Positions 1 through 11,391 of a stretch of 64,000 nt of DNA are shown piece after piece. The stretch comes from Sinohyriopsis cumingii. Lineage: Eukaryota; Mollusca; Bivalvia; Unionida; Unionidae. The stretch is taken from positions 89,772,951 to 89,836,950 of the forward strand of contig CM068825.1 in assembly GCA_028554795.2 (NCBI GenBank), given 5' to 3'. A model generated the notes under the pieces. That model was not told where the DNA came from. It saw only the letters and a list, made by a program, of their open reading frames with translations, and did not search any database. Each line of letters starts with the position of its first letter. The first letter of the stretch is position 1. The position numbers were made by a program, and so were the translations under genes.

Positions 1-109
1 CTGCCCCCTTGCTGATTCTGTACTAATTTGATTTAGTCCATCAGCACCTTCATTCACAGGTTAAATATCTCTGCATTAAAAGAGAAGTTCCAAATTTGTT
101 CCCCATGTA

Positions 110-1251
110 ATTTAAAGAGAGATGCTGAAAGGATTTTATCTTGAGGGGGTGCTTCACCCTTTGTCACAGAAAAAGGGAGAGTAGAAAAAAGGAGTGGGAG
201 GAGGAAAAGATCATAGTTCAATATTTACCTAAAACTTCATTATCTGTCTCTTTCTTCCTACTTCACCTTCTTAGAGCTCTAATGAAATCAAAATCTTTAA
301 AAGATGTCACCTCGTGTTGTATAAGTATTAATCTGTTAATTATTTCTGAGCATGCTCTCTTCCTTATCCGTGTATGAATATTTTTCTGTGCTTCCTTCTG
401 AAGGGGCATACACATAGCCAGCTTTGTCAGCTTGAATATGTTGGCAAACTCAGTAACTGCTACTTACAATTTTCCAGAGCTCACATATATTATATTTTGG
501 ATACATCTGCTCCAATGTAGGATTTTTCACTAACATAAACTTACTTTCTCGAATCAGTAGTTTACCGACGCATGCCAGATTTCTTATCTGCTCCATGATG
601 CTGTATTAGGGTTTTTAGTCCATCAATGCCATAGCCTGTTTGTGCAGATAGAGGTATTCAAATAAATATCTTTACTTCTTAATTTTATTTTTTCATCCTT
701 ATTTATTCACTTTATCTTAACCCTGATATAGATATATGATTTTGAAGTATATGATCCGCAAGGCTAAATTGATTGATAAAAAAATTAAATTTGCATTCAA
801 ATTTTAAATTGTCTGCATGTTAATTAGGCTCAAAATTCTATCCTATCTACATTTAATTTCGAAATACCGCTGAAAGGGAGATTGACCGTCATGCCGTCTC
901 TTTTGTCCATCCAGCCTGTACCGATGACTCGTATTTAACACCATTTTCGGGCTCAAAATCACTCACTGGTATCTCCTTTAACAATCTCCCAGCTCCAATA
1001 ATCCAAAATATTTCATAGCTTTAAAAATTACTGTTATCATTACAGTCACCAGTCAGTTTTTTTGCCAAACGAAAACGTAATGAACCATGCCGAGAATCAG
1101 AAATTTTGGGGTTTTCTAGGTAGCCCATATTTTAAACAGGCATTTGTAAAACTAACTTCCTGAAGGTTCAAACTACGTTATAATGCTTATTCCAGGGCAC
1201 AATGTGTCAATCAAATTTAGTTTAACAACAATTAATGTCATGCTTGAAGAA
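110..1251 (+). repeat. Dispersed repeat C, copy 1
   Basis: This stretch is similar in the same order and orientation to 6221-7090. Shared landmarks are a GGGAGAGTA-containing start followed by a G-rich GGAGGAGGAAA run, a central segment around 'TTAATCTGTT', and an end around 'CAATCAAATTTAGTT'. This copy carries extra sequence at about 900-1160 that copy 2 lacks. No convincing coding frame is shared between the copies, so this is probably a non-coding interspersed repeat. Its class and true ends are unknown. Confidence 0.6.
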
Positions 1252-2028
1252 TCCAGATGTGTAAATATGCGGGGACTTTCAACTACTTTTCTGGAGTTCT
1301 TGCGCATCACTTGTTCTCCAGGCGTGCGAATTCGTACAAATTTTGTAATCGCACACCCTGAAAGTATCTCTGTTTAAGTACTTTACAATTCAATTAATGC
1401 TGTTTGCGCGAAGTTTCTCTGTTGCTTTTCCAGTGCATCCTGTTTGTCATGCAGGGAATGAGCTGCACTAATTCATGATTGGTAGTTATTATTTAACCTG
1501 GACCGTAACAAGCAATAACCACCAATGAGATTTCAATGTAACATGTTTCATCGTGTGACACACCGGTTGTGTAGCTTTTAAATCAATCCAAGCAGACATG
1601 AAACAAATCAACGTAGAAACTTCGCGTAAAAATGGTTATTAAATGACGAGTAAAGTACTTCATCATACACGTGGAACATTTTTGGAATGTATCCTATTTG
1701 TTGAACATTCTGCTGGGTAAAGATAATTAGCGGGGGGTGGGGGGACAGATTACGAACATTGTCACTTTGTGTTAGTTTTTACTAATAAATATGGGTGTCT
1801 AAGACTGCAAATGCTGTTTCAGAATGAAATCTAGATTTAAAGAATAACAAGACAAACTAATCATAATTATTCATGACTGCCGACGACTAAAATAACTTAC
1901 ATACGTTAAGTACCATTTTGTATCACTTCTCCACCTCTTGTATCGATATGTGTATCGTTACAGCTAAAGTATCGATGCATTGATATCTTGATGAATCATT
2001 TCACCCCTACTATTCCACCAAAATGTTT
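1252..2028. other. No recognisable feature
   Basis: AT-rich sequence with only short open frames. I see no conserved protein motif, tRNA-like head or terminal repeat here. Confidence 0.5.
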
Positions 2029-2195
2029 CCTTCTTTTAAACAGAGAAATCACATTCACCTTAACTGTCACAAATACACTGACTTTGTTCATTAACATACC
2101 AAGATGTGTCCTTCTTTTATACAGAGAAATCACATTCACCTTAACTGTCACAAATACACTGACTTTGTTCATTAACATACCAAGATGTGTCCTTC
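2029..2195 (+). repeat. 81-bp tandem duplication
   Basis: The sequence starting CAGAGAAATCACATTCACC at 2041 is repeated almost exactly from 2122, a period of 81 bp. A partial unit precedes it at 2029. Because 81 is divisible by three, both strands stay open across the duplication and give short repetitive peptides. I take these as by-products of the repeat, not genes. Confidence 0.85.
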
Positions 2196-2533
2196 AGACA
2201 TAACATGGTACCTGTGATTCGATATATTTATAGTTGCATATACACCATTAAAAGGTCTTTTCTTCTTTCTCACAGAGAATGACGCTAAGTCACATTCCTA
2301 ATTAATGAAATACTATATTTATACTCGCTAGAGTAAACATGTCTGAAATCCGAGAACTCACAAAAAATCTAAAGTTTCAAAATACTCTGAGGAAAAACAA
2401 ATTATCAAATAAACCGACACTAATTGATTCTCTGTCGTTGGTCGATGGGGCAGTCTAAGAAAACGCGTGTTGAAAACTTCAAACCTGAATCAACATGAAC
2501 AAGAAGTGTATCGTGTTTAGTTCCGTCCATACT

Positions 2534-4032
2534 GATTAGCTTTTAAAGTGTTAGAAGTGGATCTTATTGATTAGCTTTACAAGTACTAGATGTGGATCGT
2601 GTGGATTAGCTTTTAAAGTACTAGAAGTGGATCTTATTGATTAGCTTTAAAAGTACTAGATGTGGATCGTATGCATTAGCTTTAAAAATACAAGAATTGG
2701 ATTTTATTGATTAGCTTTAAAAGTACTGGAAGTGGATCTTATTGATTAGCTTTAAAAGTACTAGATGTGGATGGTATGGATTAGCTTTTAAAGTACTAGA
2801 AGTGGATCTTATTGATTAGCTTTAAAAATACTAGATGTGGATCGTATGGATTAGCTTTTAGAGTACTAGATGTGATCTTATTGATTAGCTATTTAAGTAA
2901 TAGATGTGGATCGTATGGATTAGCTTTAAAAGTACAAGAACTGGATCATATTGATTAGCTTTAAAAGTACTAGATGTGGATCTTATTGATTAGCTTTAAA
3001 ATTACTAGATGTGGATCTTATCGATTAGCTTTAAAAGTACTAGATGTGGATCGTATGGATCAGATTTTAAAGTACAAGAATTGGATTTTATTGATTAGTT
3101 TTAAAAGTACTATCAGTGGATCTTATTGATTAGCTTTAAAAGTACTAGATGTGGATTTTATTGATTAGCTTTAAAAGTACTAGAAGTGGATCGTATGGAT
3201 TAGCTTTAGAAGTACTAGAAGTGGATCTTATTGATTAGCTTTAAAAGTACTAGATGTGAATCGTATGGATTAGCTTTAAAAGTATGAGAAGTGGATTTTA
3301 TTGATTAGCTTTAAAAGTACTAGATGTGAATCGTATGGATTAGCTTTAAAAGTACGAGAAGTGGATCTTATTGATTAGCTTTAAAAGTACTAGAAGTGGA
3401 TTTTATTGATCATCTTTAAAAGTAGTAGATGTGGATCTTATTGATTAGCTTTAAAAGTACTAGATGTGGATCATATTGATTAGCTTTAAAAGTACTAGAA
3501 GTGGATCGTATTGATCAGCTTTAAAAGTACTAGAAGTGGATCTTATTTTTTTTTATTTAAAAGTACTAGAATTGGATCTTATTGATTAGCTTTAAAAGTA
3601 CTTGATGTGAATCTTATGGATTAGCTTTAAATATACGAGAAGTGGATTTTATTGATTAGCTTTAAAAGTACTGGAAGTGGATCTTATTGATTAGCTATAA
3701 AAGTACTAGAAGTGGATCTTATTAATTAGCTTTAAAAGTACTAGATGTGGATCGTATGCATTAGCTTTAAAAGTACGAGATGTGGATTTTATTGATTAGC
3801 TTTTAAAGTACTAGAAGTGGATTTTATTGATTAGCTTTTAAAGTACTAGATGTGAATCGTATGGATTAGCTTTAAAAGTACTATAAGTGGATTTTATTGA
3901 TCATCTTTAAAAGTAGTAGATGTGGATCTTATTGATTAGCTTTAAAAGTAGTAGATGTGGATCGTATTGATCAGCTTTAAAAGTACTAGAAGTGGATCTC
4001 ATTGATTATCCTTTAAAGTACTATCAGTGGAT
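2534..4032 (+). repeat. 35-bp minisatellite, about 43 units
   Basis: A tandem array with the unit GATTAGCTTTAAAAGTACTA followed by GAWGTGGATCKTATK, 35 bp long and degenerate by substitution. Two main variants recur: one ends GATCTTATT and the other GATCGTATG. In the first half they tend to alternate, which suggests amplification of a 70-bp dimer. There are a few small indels and one T-rich disruption at about 3545-3556. The units are direct repeats with no variable spacers, so this is a minisatellite and not a CRISPR array. Confidence 0.95.
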
Positions 4033-5284
4033 CCCAATGTGGTTAAACCTGTATTAAATTTCGCATAGCCTCGAGCAAAAAACTGCGGTGCCTTTTCTCC
4101 ATTAGGTTAAGCATGTTTTTCTATTCACGATGAAGGACGCGGAATTTACAGTTTTACCGTGGGAAGCAATTTTATAACATGTAACTGTAGTTGGAAAGAA
4201 AGAAGACAAGACTTATAGCATGGACAGCATTGACGTTGATTTACATAGATGACGAAAATTGTCACATGATACTTCCAATGGCTTAATGAATGTAAAATAA
4301 TTTTTGTTTACATTTGATTCTGATTGAACTTATTTCAGTGTACCTATTCCAACCACGATCAGTTGTTTGCAATACTAACAGGATTATAAATCTGCATAGT
4401 AAATTATTAAGTTATGTTAAGATGTTTGTGGTAATCAACATTGATTTCAATTATTATCATATTAGGAGGTATTAGTTTAAAAAAAAATAACAAACAAATC
4501 AAAAGAACCCAACCTACCAGTTTTAAAAATGTCTTATTCTATGTTCACTTTAAGACATCTTGATGAAACTGAGCCTTGGTTAGACAAACCGTTTAGTCGA
4601 TAATACGATGTTGTCTGTGCATTTGGAAGCAAATTAACATTTAAGTATCCTATCAAGATCACCGTATCACCTAATTCTCAGACAAAGACAGTAATATCTC
4701 AGATAACGGAATTCAGGATATAAAATATTCAATCGGATTTTTACATCGTGATCTTCTCGTTATTAACACTTTAACAGAGACTCTCATGCTGTTTTCCAAA
4801 CTCGATCGATTGCTTTATTTTCGTATCAGCACTTCTCCACTCTTTTCTACAAACTAAAATAAGCTTGAGATATCTGATGTACAACTTCAGTATAGATTGA
4901 ATGGAGAATCATGAATTGATTGCAGTTCTTTACTGTCAGAGAAAGCTTAATTAGAAAATTATAAGTTCGCTAATTATTAAAATTTTGATTAAACTCCTAA
5001 GATCTCAATCTTTTAGTGGCGCTCAAAGCATCTGTGATGTTTATTCCAGGGTCAAAATGATGAGAGAGTATGTCGCAAAATGATATATCCCAAGTATGAG
5101 CAAATTTCATCACTGGAATAATGAAATATATTAGGCAAATAAAGTAATAACCAAAAGTGTTGACGTCGTAGGAAAAGTAACCGCTTTGCCTCGCTCTTTT
5201 CACATTGAAGAACAAAATAGTCAGACGTATCAGTTCGCAGAGAAGGACTCAAAACTCGTGAAAAGCAACATAAACAAAGCTTAC
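4033..5284. other. No recognisable feature
   Basis: Unique-looking AT-rich sequence between the minisatellite and the candidate exon. Short open frames are present on both strands, but none has a recognisable motif. Confidence 0.5.
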
Positions 5285-5467
5285 TTTTATTCTTGGCATA
5301 ATCGGTACATTGGGTTTTCTCCAAAAGTCAGGGTCTACTAAAAACTTCATAGGACTCGCCATATATCTCCGCCATCGATGAAATGCAATATTTGTGACTT
5401 GATTTATTAGACGCGTCAAGAACCCAAACAGAATAAAAAACGTCAGTATCTCGATGACAATAATGTG
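5285..5467 (-). CDS. Possible internal exon, unknown protein with one hydrophobic segment
   Basis: On the minus strand a stretch of exactly 61 codons is bounded by an acceptor-like TTGGTGTGCAG immediately upstream and a donor-like GTAAGC immediately downstream, giving a phase 0-0 exon. The predicted peptide starts with a hydrophobic segment (about residues 2-21, containing ILTFFILFGF) and continues with a basic/aromatic stretch including FHRWRRYM and PDFWRKPNVPIM. I do not recognise the family. The open frame continues past both splice sites, so chance is a real alternative. No neighbouring exon with matching content is visible. Confidence 0.3.
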
Positions 5468-5516
5468 CTGCACACCAATAATACAATGAATCGTGCAACT
5501 AATCTCTCATTTATGT

Positions 5517-5519
<3 letters not shown>

Positions 5520-5554
<35 letters not shown>

Positions 5555-5764
5555 TGTGTGATTTGGATTTTTAACGTAGCTTTAACAATTTTTCAGTCAC
5601 ATCACTACGATGTCTGCAGTGTAACAGTTCATAGTGATGTCTAGCACTGGGACATCATGCCGCAGACATGTGGCATGATGTCTTTGGTATGACTCGGCCG
5701 GAGATCGAACCCACGACCTCCTGCATCCGAGGCGAACGCTTTAACCACTAGGCCACCGGAGCGG
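5520..5764 (-). mobile_element. tRNA-derived SINE, family 1 (internally deleted)
   Basis: Read on the minus strand, the element starts with a tRNA-like head that has an A box (TGGCCTAGTGGTTAAAG) and a B box (GGTCGTGGGTTCGATC), and ends in (CA)n, seen as (GT)n on the plus strand. It is flanked by a perfect 13-bp direct repeat TCATTTATGTTGC at 5507-5519 and 5765-5777. Compared with the copies at 14650 and 24464, a central piece after the head is missing. Confidence 0.9.
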
Positions 5765-6099
5765 TCATTTATGTTGCAACAGCCGAAATAGATGATCCAA
5801 TACATATATATATATGCCATAAATTCGTGATCAACAGATCAAGATTAAATACGTCAAAAATCATGGTAGAAGACATGCGTGTCCGACTTGTAATGTAAAG
5901 AATTACCATATTGTTCGTATTCGTCAATTCTTTGAAGCAAATCCATCTAAAAGGTCCTAAAAATATTGTGTGGTATAAGAGGGGATTTCCCAAAGGTACT
6001 TTGGACTATTAGGGAGCTAATGTGAAAAAGAGAAAACAACATAATAACGGGCAAATAAAATGTTTCGTATTGCACTGGTTTTAAAATTATGTTAGGTAG

Positions 6100-6102
<3 letters not shown>

Positions 6103-6177
<75 letters not shown>

Positions 6178-6197
6178 CATACATACATACATACATA
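6103..6197. repeat. (TA)n then (CATA)n microsatellite
   Basis: About 68 bp of alternating TA followed by about 27 bp of ACATACAT units. Confidence 0.97.
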
Positions 6198-6220
6198 TTA
6201 TTTGTACATAAATGCAGAGA

Positions 6221-7090
6221 TGCTCACAGAATATCATCATGGGGGGGGGGTCCCCTTATCGGGAAAAATAATGGGAGAGTAGGTAAAAATGAGGGTGGAG
6301 GAGGAAACACTTTAATATTCATCTCTCTTTCTTCCTATTCTTGAAATCAGAATCTGGAAAAAATGTTGCCTCAAATCAGAAAGCGTTAATCTGTTGACTG
6401 TTTCTGAGTTTGATCTGTTCCTAACCTGTTTGAATATTATTTTGTACCGAGAACCACCTTTCAGTTTACTGTCTGAATGGGCATATACATACGTAGCTTG
6501 CCTAGCTAGAAAAAGTTTGAAAACTGTTCTTTATTGTTATTGTGTAAAATTTTCCACAGCTCACAGGTATTGTCGTATAGAAACTTCTCGTCAAAAATAA
6601 GATTTTTAGTTAACATAAGATTTGCCAACGTTCAGAATTCTTGAGTTAGCGATCAGCTGACTACTATGCCAGATTTACGTTTCCTTAATGCTGTATTAGG
6701 ATTTTAAGCCCATTAATGCCATAGTCTATTTGTTCAACAGAGGTATTTTGATCAAACAAATAGCTTTACTTCTTAATTTCATTTTTAGATTCTTAATAAA
6801 TTAATCGTAACTTTCTGCTAGGGCTGTATGATTTTGTAGCACATGATCCCGTAGGGTTACATTGTAGCAAGAAAATAAATGAAAAATGCAATCTACTTTT
6901 AAATTGTTTTTGTTTTTTTAAAATTTGGCGGACAGCCTTTTCTACATTTATTTCGAAATATCTCTGAAACGAGAGGATAGCTGTCTTGGTGCAAGGTTCA
7001 AGCTACGTCAGAATGTTTCTTACGAGGTCCAATGAACCAATCAAATTTAGTTAAACAACCATTCATGTCAAGCCGAAGAAACCATAAATA
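6221..7090 (+). repeat. Dispersed repeat C, copy 2
   Basis: A colinear partner of 110-1251. Shared blocks include GGGAGAGTA near the start, a TTAATCTGTTGACTGTTTCTG-like block near 6385 and ACCAATCAAATTTAGTT near 7035. It lacks the 250-bp internal segment present in copy 1. Confidence 0.6.
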
Positions 7091-7179
7091 GTTACGAAAA
7101 CATACACGTCGAGATAAGTGTTACCATATTTCTACCCGCTTGACTTGCGTCGCGAAAAGCTTAAAGGATGAACGGCTAT

Positions 7180-7480
7180 TCATGGAATGTGTTTTCGTTT
7201 TGACCTGAGGCATCGAATGTTGCATCATCAGCAAACGGAAAAGTTTTCTTGTAGGATCTGTAAACAGTGATAGATAGTTAATGTATAAAAGAAATACGAG
7301 AGGTCATATGATTTAGCCCTGATGCACACCCAATATTATTCGAACAGGACCTGATAAAGCGCATTTTAAATTGTATCCAACTTTTTTTCTCTCACTGAAA
7401 TTGCAGTAGTAGAGCTTTTCAGTAAGTATGTTATGATAAGCCAAGTCACACATTATGTCAAACATATTTCCATCTAAATG
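7180..7480 (-). pseudogene. Non-LTR retrotransposon reverse transcriptase fragment (CR1/L2/Jockey-like)
   Basis: On the minus strand, across several frames and stops, the order of conserved reverse transcriptase motifs can be followed. A CDLAYHNILTEKL segment resembles the FDxVDHxILLxKL block, then comes GVHQG, then PLVFLLYINYL, then FADD, the catalytic YADD/FADD box. Only about 100 codons remain. The motifs are typical of CR1/Jockey-group LINEs; the exact clade cannot be settled. Confidence 0.7.
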
Positions 7481-7684
7481 AATTCTGCAAAAAATATGTT
7501 TCCGATTGGCCCTCCGTCCCTGTCTGTTGCCGACCCTAGCACTCCCAAAACAAAAGTATATAAAAAATAAATAATTTTTAATTTTTTTATACCAAAATTT
7601 ATTTGTGCGTCTAACTGAACTGGTTTTGCCCAGTATATTTGAAATGCTTAGTACATTATACAGAGATCGCGTGCATTTTCGCTA

Positions 7685-8124
7685 GCCAAGGTTCCGATAA
7701 CCCTATCTACAAATTGGCGGATCGAACAGCTATAATGGCGCTTTGTCCGAGCGACATCTATTTGATTTCATGAGTTGCCTAACTTGGTATATAATGCCAA
7801 CTAACCAATAGCGTGGTGCATTATACATCCGCCGAAAACGGTGGTTACAGTTGACCTAAAAGGGATACTTTGTAAGATTAACATCGAAAGTATGACTATG
7901 TACCAGAGGAAAGCCATCTCAGGTGTATTTGAGTAAAAGGACCGACACTGAAAAATTGGTTATTTATCATTCCAGTCAAGTTGTGTGCTCCATTGTCTCG
8001 ATCACATAGGAACAGTGTTCAAATTTGAACAATTTCATTTTGAATGGATGAAATTCACAGACCGGAAGCTCATAAATATCTGCTCGATATGCCAAACTGT
8101 AGATAAGGTTATCGGAACCTTAGC
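7685..8124. mobile_element. 440-bp TIR element (MITE) with TA duplication
   Basis: The left end GCCAAGGTTCCGATAACCCT and the inverted right end (reverse complement GCTAAGGTTCCGATAACCTT) match over about 28 bp, and more loosely to about 45 bp. TA dinucleotides flank both ends (7683-7684, 8125-8126), as expected for Tc1/mariner-type insertion. No coding capacity is visible inside. Confidence 0.8.
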
Positions 8125-8342
8125 TAGTTAAGATGGGTCGCGTGATTCGCGCAAAATTCGTACGAATTTGCGCAGTTGGAAAGCGCTGATACGCGATAAC
8201 TCTCAAGTCTCAAATATGAAAATGTACTTTGCACCGTATACAATTTTATTCCGCTGCCCCTTCAGGAAATAGTGTCCAGATGACGGAATATGTCCACTGC
8301 ATGGCTACTAGGAATATTAACCTGACGTTACTTGTAAAACCC

Positions 8343-8364
8343 TATTTTCTCTCTCTCTCTCTCT

Positions 8365-8449
<85 letters not shown>
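8343..8449. repeat. (CT)n then (TA)n microsatellite
   Basis: About 24 bp of CT repeats followed by about 83 bp of TA repeats, then a short CA run. Confidence 0.97.
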
Positions 8450-8458
<9 letters not shown>

Positions 8459-8486
8459 CCACACGACGTATCTATTACCTATTATG

Positions 8487-8720
8487 AAAGGGGCCCCTGG
8501 TTGCCGAGTGGTCTAAAGCGCTCACCGTTGCGGATCTCTGTCTGCATGGGTTCGAATCTCGGGTGGTTCGGACAATGTGGGTACGTGAGAAAGCTTGCCA
8601 GGAGCTTCCCGTGAGTCGGTGGTTTTCCTGGGTTCTTCCTCCACCATTAATACTGGCCGCCATGTATAGCCTATCTTTTGCTCAAAAATGGCGTTAAGCC
8701 CTACAACTACAACAACAAAA
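8487..8720 (+). mobile_element. tRNA-derived SINE, family 2 (full copy)
   Basis: The tRNA-like head has an A box in GGTTGCCGAGTGGTCTAAAG and a B box in GGGTTCGAATCTC, closest in look to tRNA-Leu/Ser. The body contains ACTGGCCGCCATGTATAGCC and the tail is CTACAACTACAACAAC. It is flanked by a perfect 10-bp direct repeat ACCTATTATG (8477-8486 and 8721-8730). It is inserted in a LINE fragment whose reading continues after the second copy of the duplication. Confidence 0.92.
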
Positions 8721-8730
8721 ACCTATTATG

Positions 8731-8918
8731 GACTAATACAAAAAAAAATGCCGTTAGAATTATAATAGATACCATTCCAACGTCAACATCTGCTGATATG
8801 TTTCAATCTTTAAACTGGCTTCCTTCTGACAAATGAATTTCATATCATGGATATCTTTTGATCTGAGATGTCCTTAATTTTACACCTGTCAACCTGAACT
8901 TTTCTGGAGCAGGTCAAC
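8731..8918 (+). pseudogene. LINE open reading frame fragment (C-terminal RT region)
   Basis: The plus strand reads KNAVRIIIDT...TSADMFQSLNWLPSD, which matches the layout of the region after the reverse transcriptase in CR1/L2-type LINEs (AARII...LxWLP). It is followed by stops. A few dozen codons of decayed sequence remain. Confidence 0.55.
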
Positions 8919-8926
8919 TGTTAGAT

Positions 8927-9084
8927 CAGGGGTCTCAAACTCTAACCACCCTGAGGTCCGCGTGAGGGAATTTTGATGGCCCAAGGGCAGCACCACCTTT
9001 GTTATCTCTCATGACACCTTGTGGCACCAACCATTTTGCAGGCCACAGGATACGGCTTGACGGATCGAGTGTTTGAGACCCCTG
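8927..9084. mobile_element. 158-bp hAT-type MITE
   Basis: The terminal inverted repeats are CAGGGGTCTCAAACTC on the left and GAGTGTTTGAGACCCCTG on the right. They are flanked by a perfect 8-bp duplication TGTTAGAT (8919-8926 and 9085-9092). An 8-bp duplication and CAGGG-type ends are the hallmark of hAT transposons. No coding sequence is present. Confidence 0.93.
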
Positions 9085-9250
9085 TGTTAGATAATAGGAC
9101 TCGTAATCCAAGATCGTGGGTTCGATATCAGTCAAGACAACCCGGTTCGGCTGCCTCGGTTTATTATTGGGAGAGGCACTTCGCTCTCATTTCCTCAGAA
9201 TGACACAATTAATGTGTTAAAAGTGCCGTTAAAACCTACAATAACAAACA
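9085..9250 (+). mobile_element. 5'-truncated SINE-like sequence
   Basis: The sequence contains a tRNA-like B-box region (AAGATCGTGGGTTCGATAT) without an A box. It ends AAGTGCCGTTAAAACCTACAATAACAAAC, which is like the tail of SINE family 2. It probably represents a further SINE family sharing a LINE-derived 3' end. Confidence 0.6.
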
Positions 9251-10582
9251 TATAGAAGAAAGAATGAATGAAAGAAAGAAAGTAAGAATTACCCAAATAT
9301 GCTTGTTCAAACAAGGTGAGCGTGCATAAGCCCAACAACCAAACTATGGTCTAAAATAGCAAGCACCCCAATCCAAATTCTATTATAATCTTTAAGAGAA
9401 TCCCTGTACGCATCAAAAGCTTGTGATGGCACATAAAAATAGACATAAAAGCCTTTATATTACCGGGAAAAGAAAATTAAATTTGCGTGTAGGTGGCACA
9501 GCTAAGGTTCCAATCAGTAAAAATATGCATGTGATAATGTGAGGTGTCCGTAAGCGAGCTGGAGCAGGGTGATAAATCCTACATTGTCGAAAACCCCAGG
9601 CGACATATCGTATCATACCGCTAACACTTGGAGATAAAGCGGCGTAGTGGATTGTCGGACATGGCCTGCGAAGACCCAAGGCATCTCTTTCAATAAATAT
9701 TATATTTCTCGTTTTGTTTTGACGTGTATGCATTATACAGTTACATACGTGACACAATGATGTACCTTATGCAAATTTCAAGGTTATTATCTGAACAACA
9801 CCAAGCGCCAAAATAAATACTGCTTTCTTATATTTTATAAATAGTGTGTACATTTGTTAAATAGCGTATGCTTCTGAGCTCTTCGTGTAGCTAAATGTGT
9901 TGTATCCTCTAACAAAAATTCACAGTGCATGTACATCATTGCATTACATAGTTATGTTGGGGCTTTGATTTCGCTAGTGTCACCTAGCAGTGAAACTAGT
10001 TAAAATGTTGATTTTCAAACGCGGGGAATTATAACCTCTGATAAAGAGTATATCTGTTAATAGCCACCGCCCATGTCCAGCTATCGCAGCATTACTTATC
10101 CACAGCTACAATTACGATAAGAAATTAAAACTGTTTACATTTCGATGTTGACTTTTCTGACAAGACTGATTGAAATGTTGTCTATCTGGGCTTATGTATA
10201 CAGATTCACAGTATGAAAGTTTGTATATCTGGGCTTATGTATTCACATTCACAATACTGTTCTGACCCAAGGGGTACTGAAGCAAAGATTATCAAAATCT
10301 ACACATATAATAAAGCCCGACTAGACAGCAAAAAAAAAAAAAAAAAAAAAATAAAAAAAATAAATGAAATGACGCCATGAAATAAAACGGAATTAAAATA
10401 TCTGTCTCTGCAACTGTTTGTATTTCCTCCCAGGACTGTGATCATCACGTTTAATTGGCCAGAACTAAACTGTATACACTGTAACTTGTAGATTTACTAA
10501 TTTTAAAATCAACAAGACTCAAAACTTCATTAATTTTTTTTATGGCAAAGGTTAAATTTTGTTTACTAAATCAAAAAAGCTG
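9251..10582. other. No gene; short poly(A) and a small duplication
   Basis: No gene-like signal. An approximately 43-bp imperfect duplication containing TATCTGGGCTTATGTAT lies at about 10183-10260. A poly(A) run lies at about 10330-10360. A minus-strand 100-codon open frame at 9455-9757 has no recognisable motif and is not called. Confidence 0.5.
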
Positions 10583-10795
10583 TTTGGGGGCGTTGGTAGT
10601 GAAGCGGTAACGCGCTTACATTGTACCTCCTAGTCTCGTGTTCAGTTCACGGCTCTGGCATGTGCAAGTATGTGTGGTTAAGCATGTAAGGTCATTGGTT
10701 GTCTCCCAGTGTCATTTACCTCCAGGATGATATTTACGGTACAAGCTGAACGGAAAAGCGTGCATAAGTTAGCAGAACGTATTAAACAATTGACC

Positions 10796-10839
<44 letters not shown>

Positions 10840-10841
10840 AG
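10583..10841 (+). mobile_element. tRNA-derived SINE, family 3
   Basis: A tRNA-like head (GGGGGCGTTGGTAGTGAAGC with a B-box-like GTGTTCAGTTCACGG) is followed by an unrelated body ending ATTAAACAATTGACCTTAAA and an (AAAT)n tail of about 40 bp. This head/body/simple-tail order is typical of tRNA SINEs. A clear flanking duplication was not found. Confidence 0.7.
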
Positions 10842-11391
10842 TTTACACTGAATTGACTTTTTAACGTTAAGTGATAATCAATTGTTTCCTATGAAACTTG
10901 AAGAAAGGTGGATAATTGACCCATTTATAATCAATTAAACTTCAACTTTGAGTATATGAACTATGTTCCTCCAGCATAGCGTCCCCTTCTTCGACAACAA
11001 TACCAGTTACTGAACGGTTCAACTTTTATAAATGTATTTGGGTCACACAAATAACAACTAACTTACTAAGCCATAAGCATTTCCTGTGAACACGAACTTG
11101 GTCCTAGACGCCCGAATAATATACAAACAGCTTTTGACAGATTTCATCGCGATGGGCCTTTAGTTACGCGAATAATTACGTTTGAAAGACCGAGAGTGTA
11201 CAATTTATGAAATGTATTTTTTTTTTAAATTAGACTAACTTGTGCCCGCACGACATCTATGTCACCGGATGAGCACTATCTGACCACTATTTTCTCTTTT
11301 TTTTCCCTCCCTGAACCAAGTGTTTAGTTGGTTTATACGTTTATTTGCGAAGAAAAGTTGGTTAACACGTTTATTTGCTAAAAGCAGGTAC

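Noticed and set aside
2534-4032. CRISPR-like array
   Set aside because: Units are contiguous 35-bp tandem repeats with no unique spacers, in a eukaryotic context.
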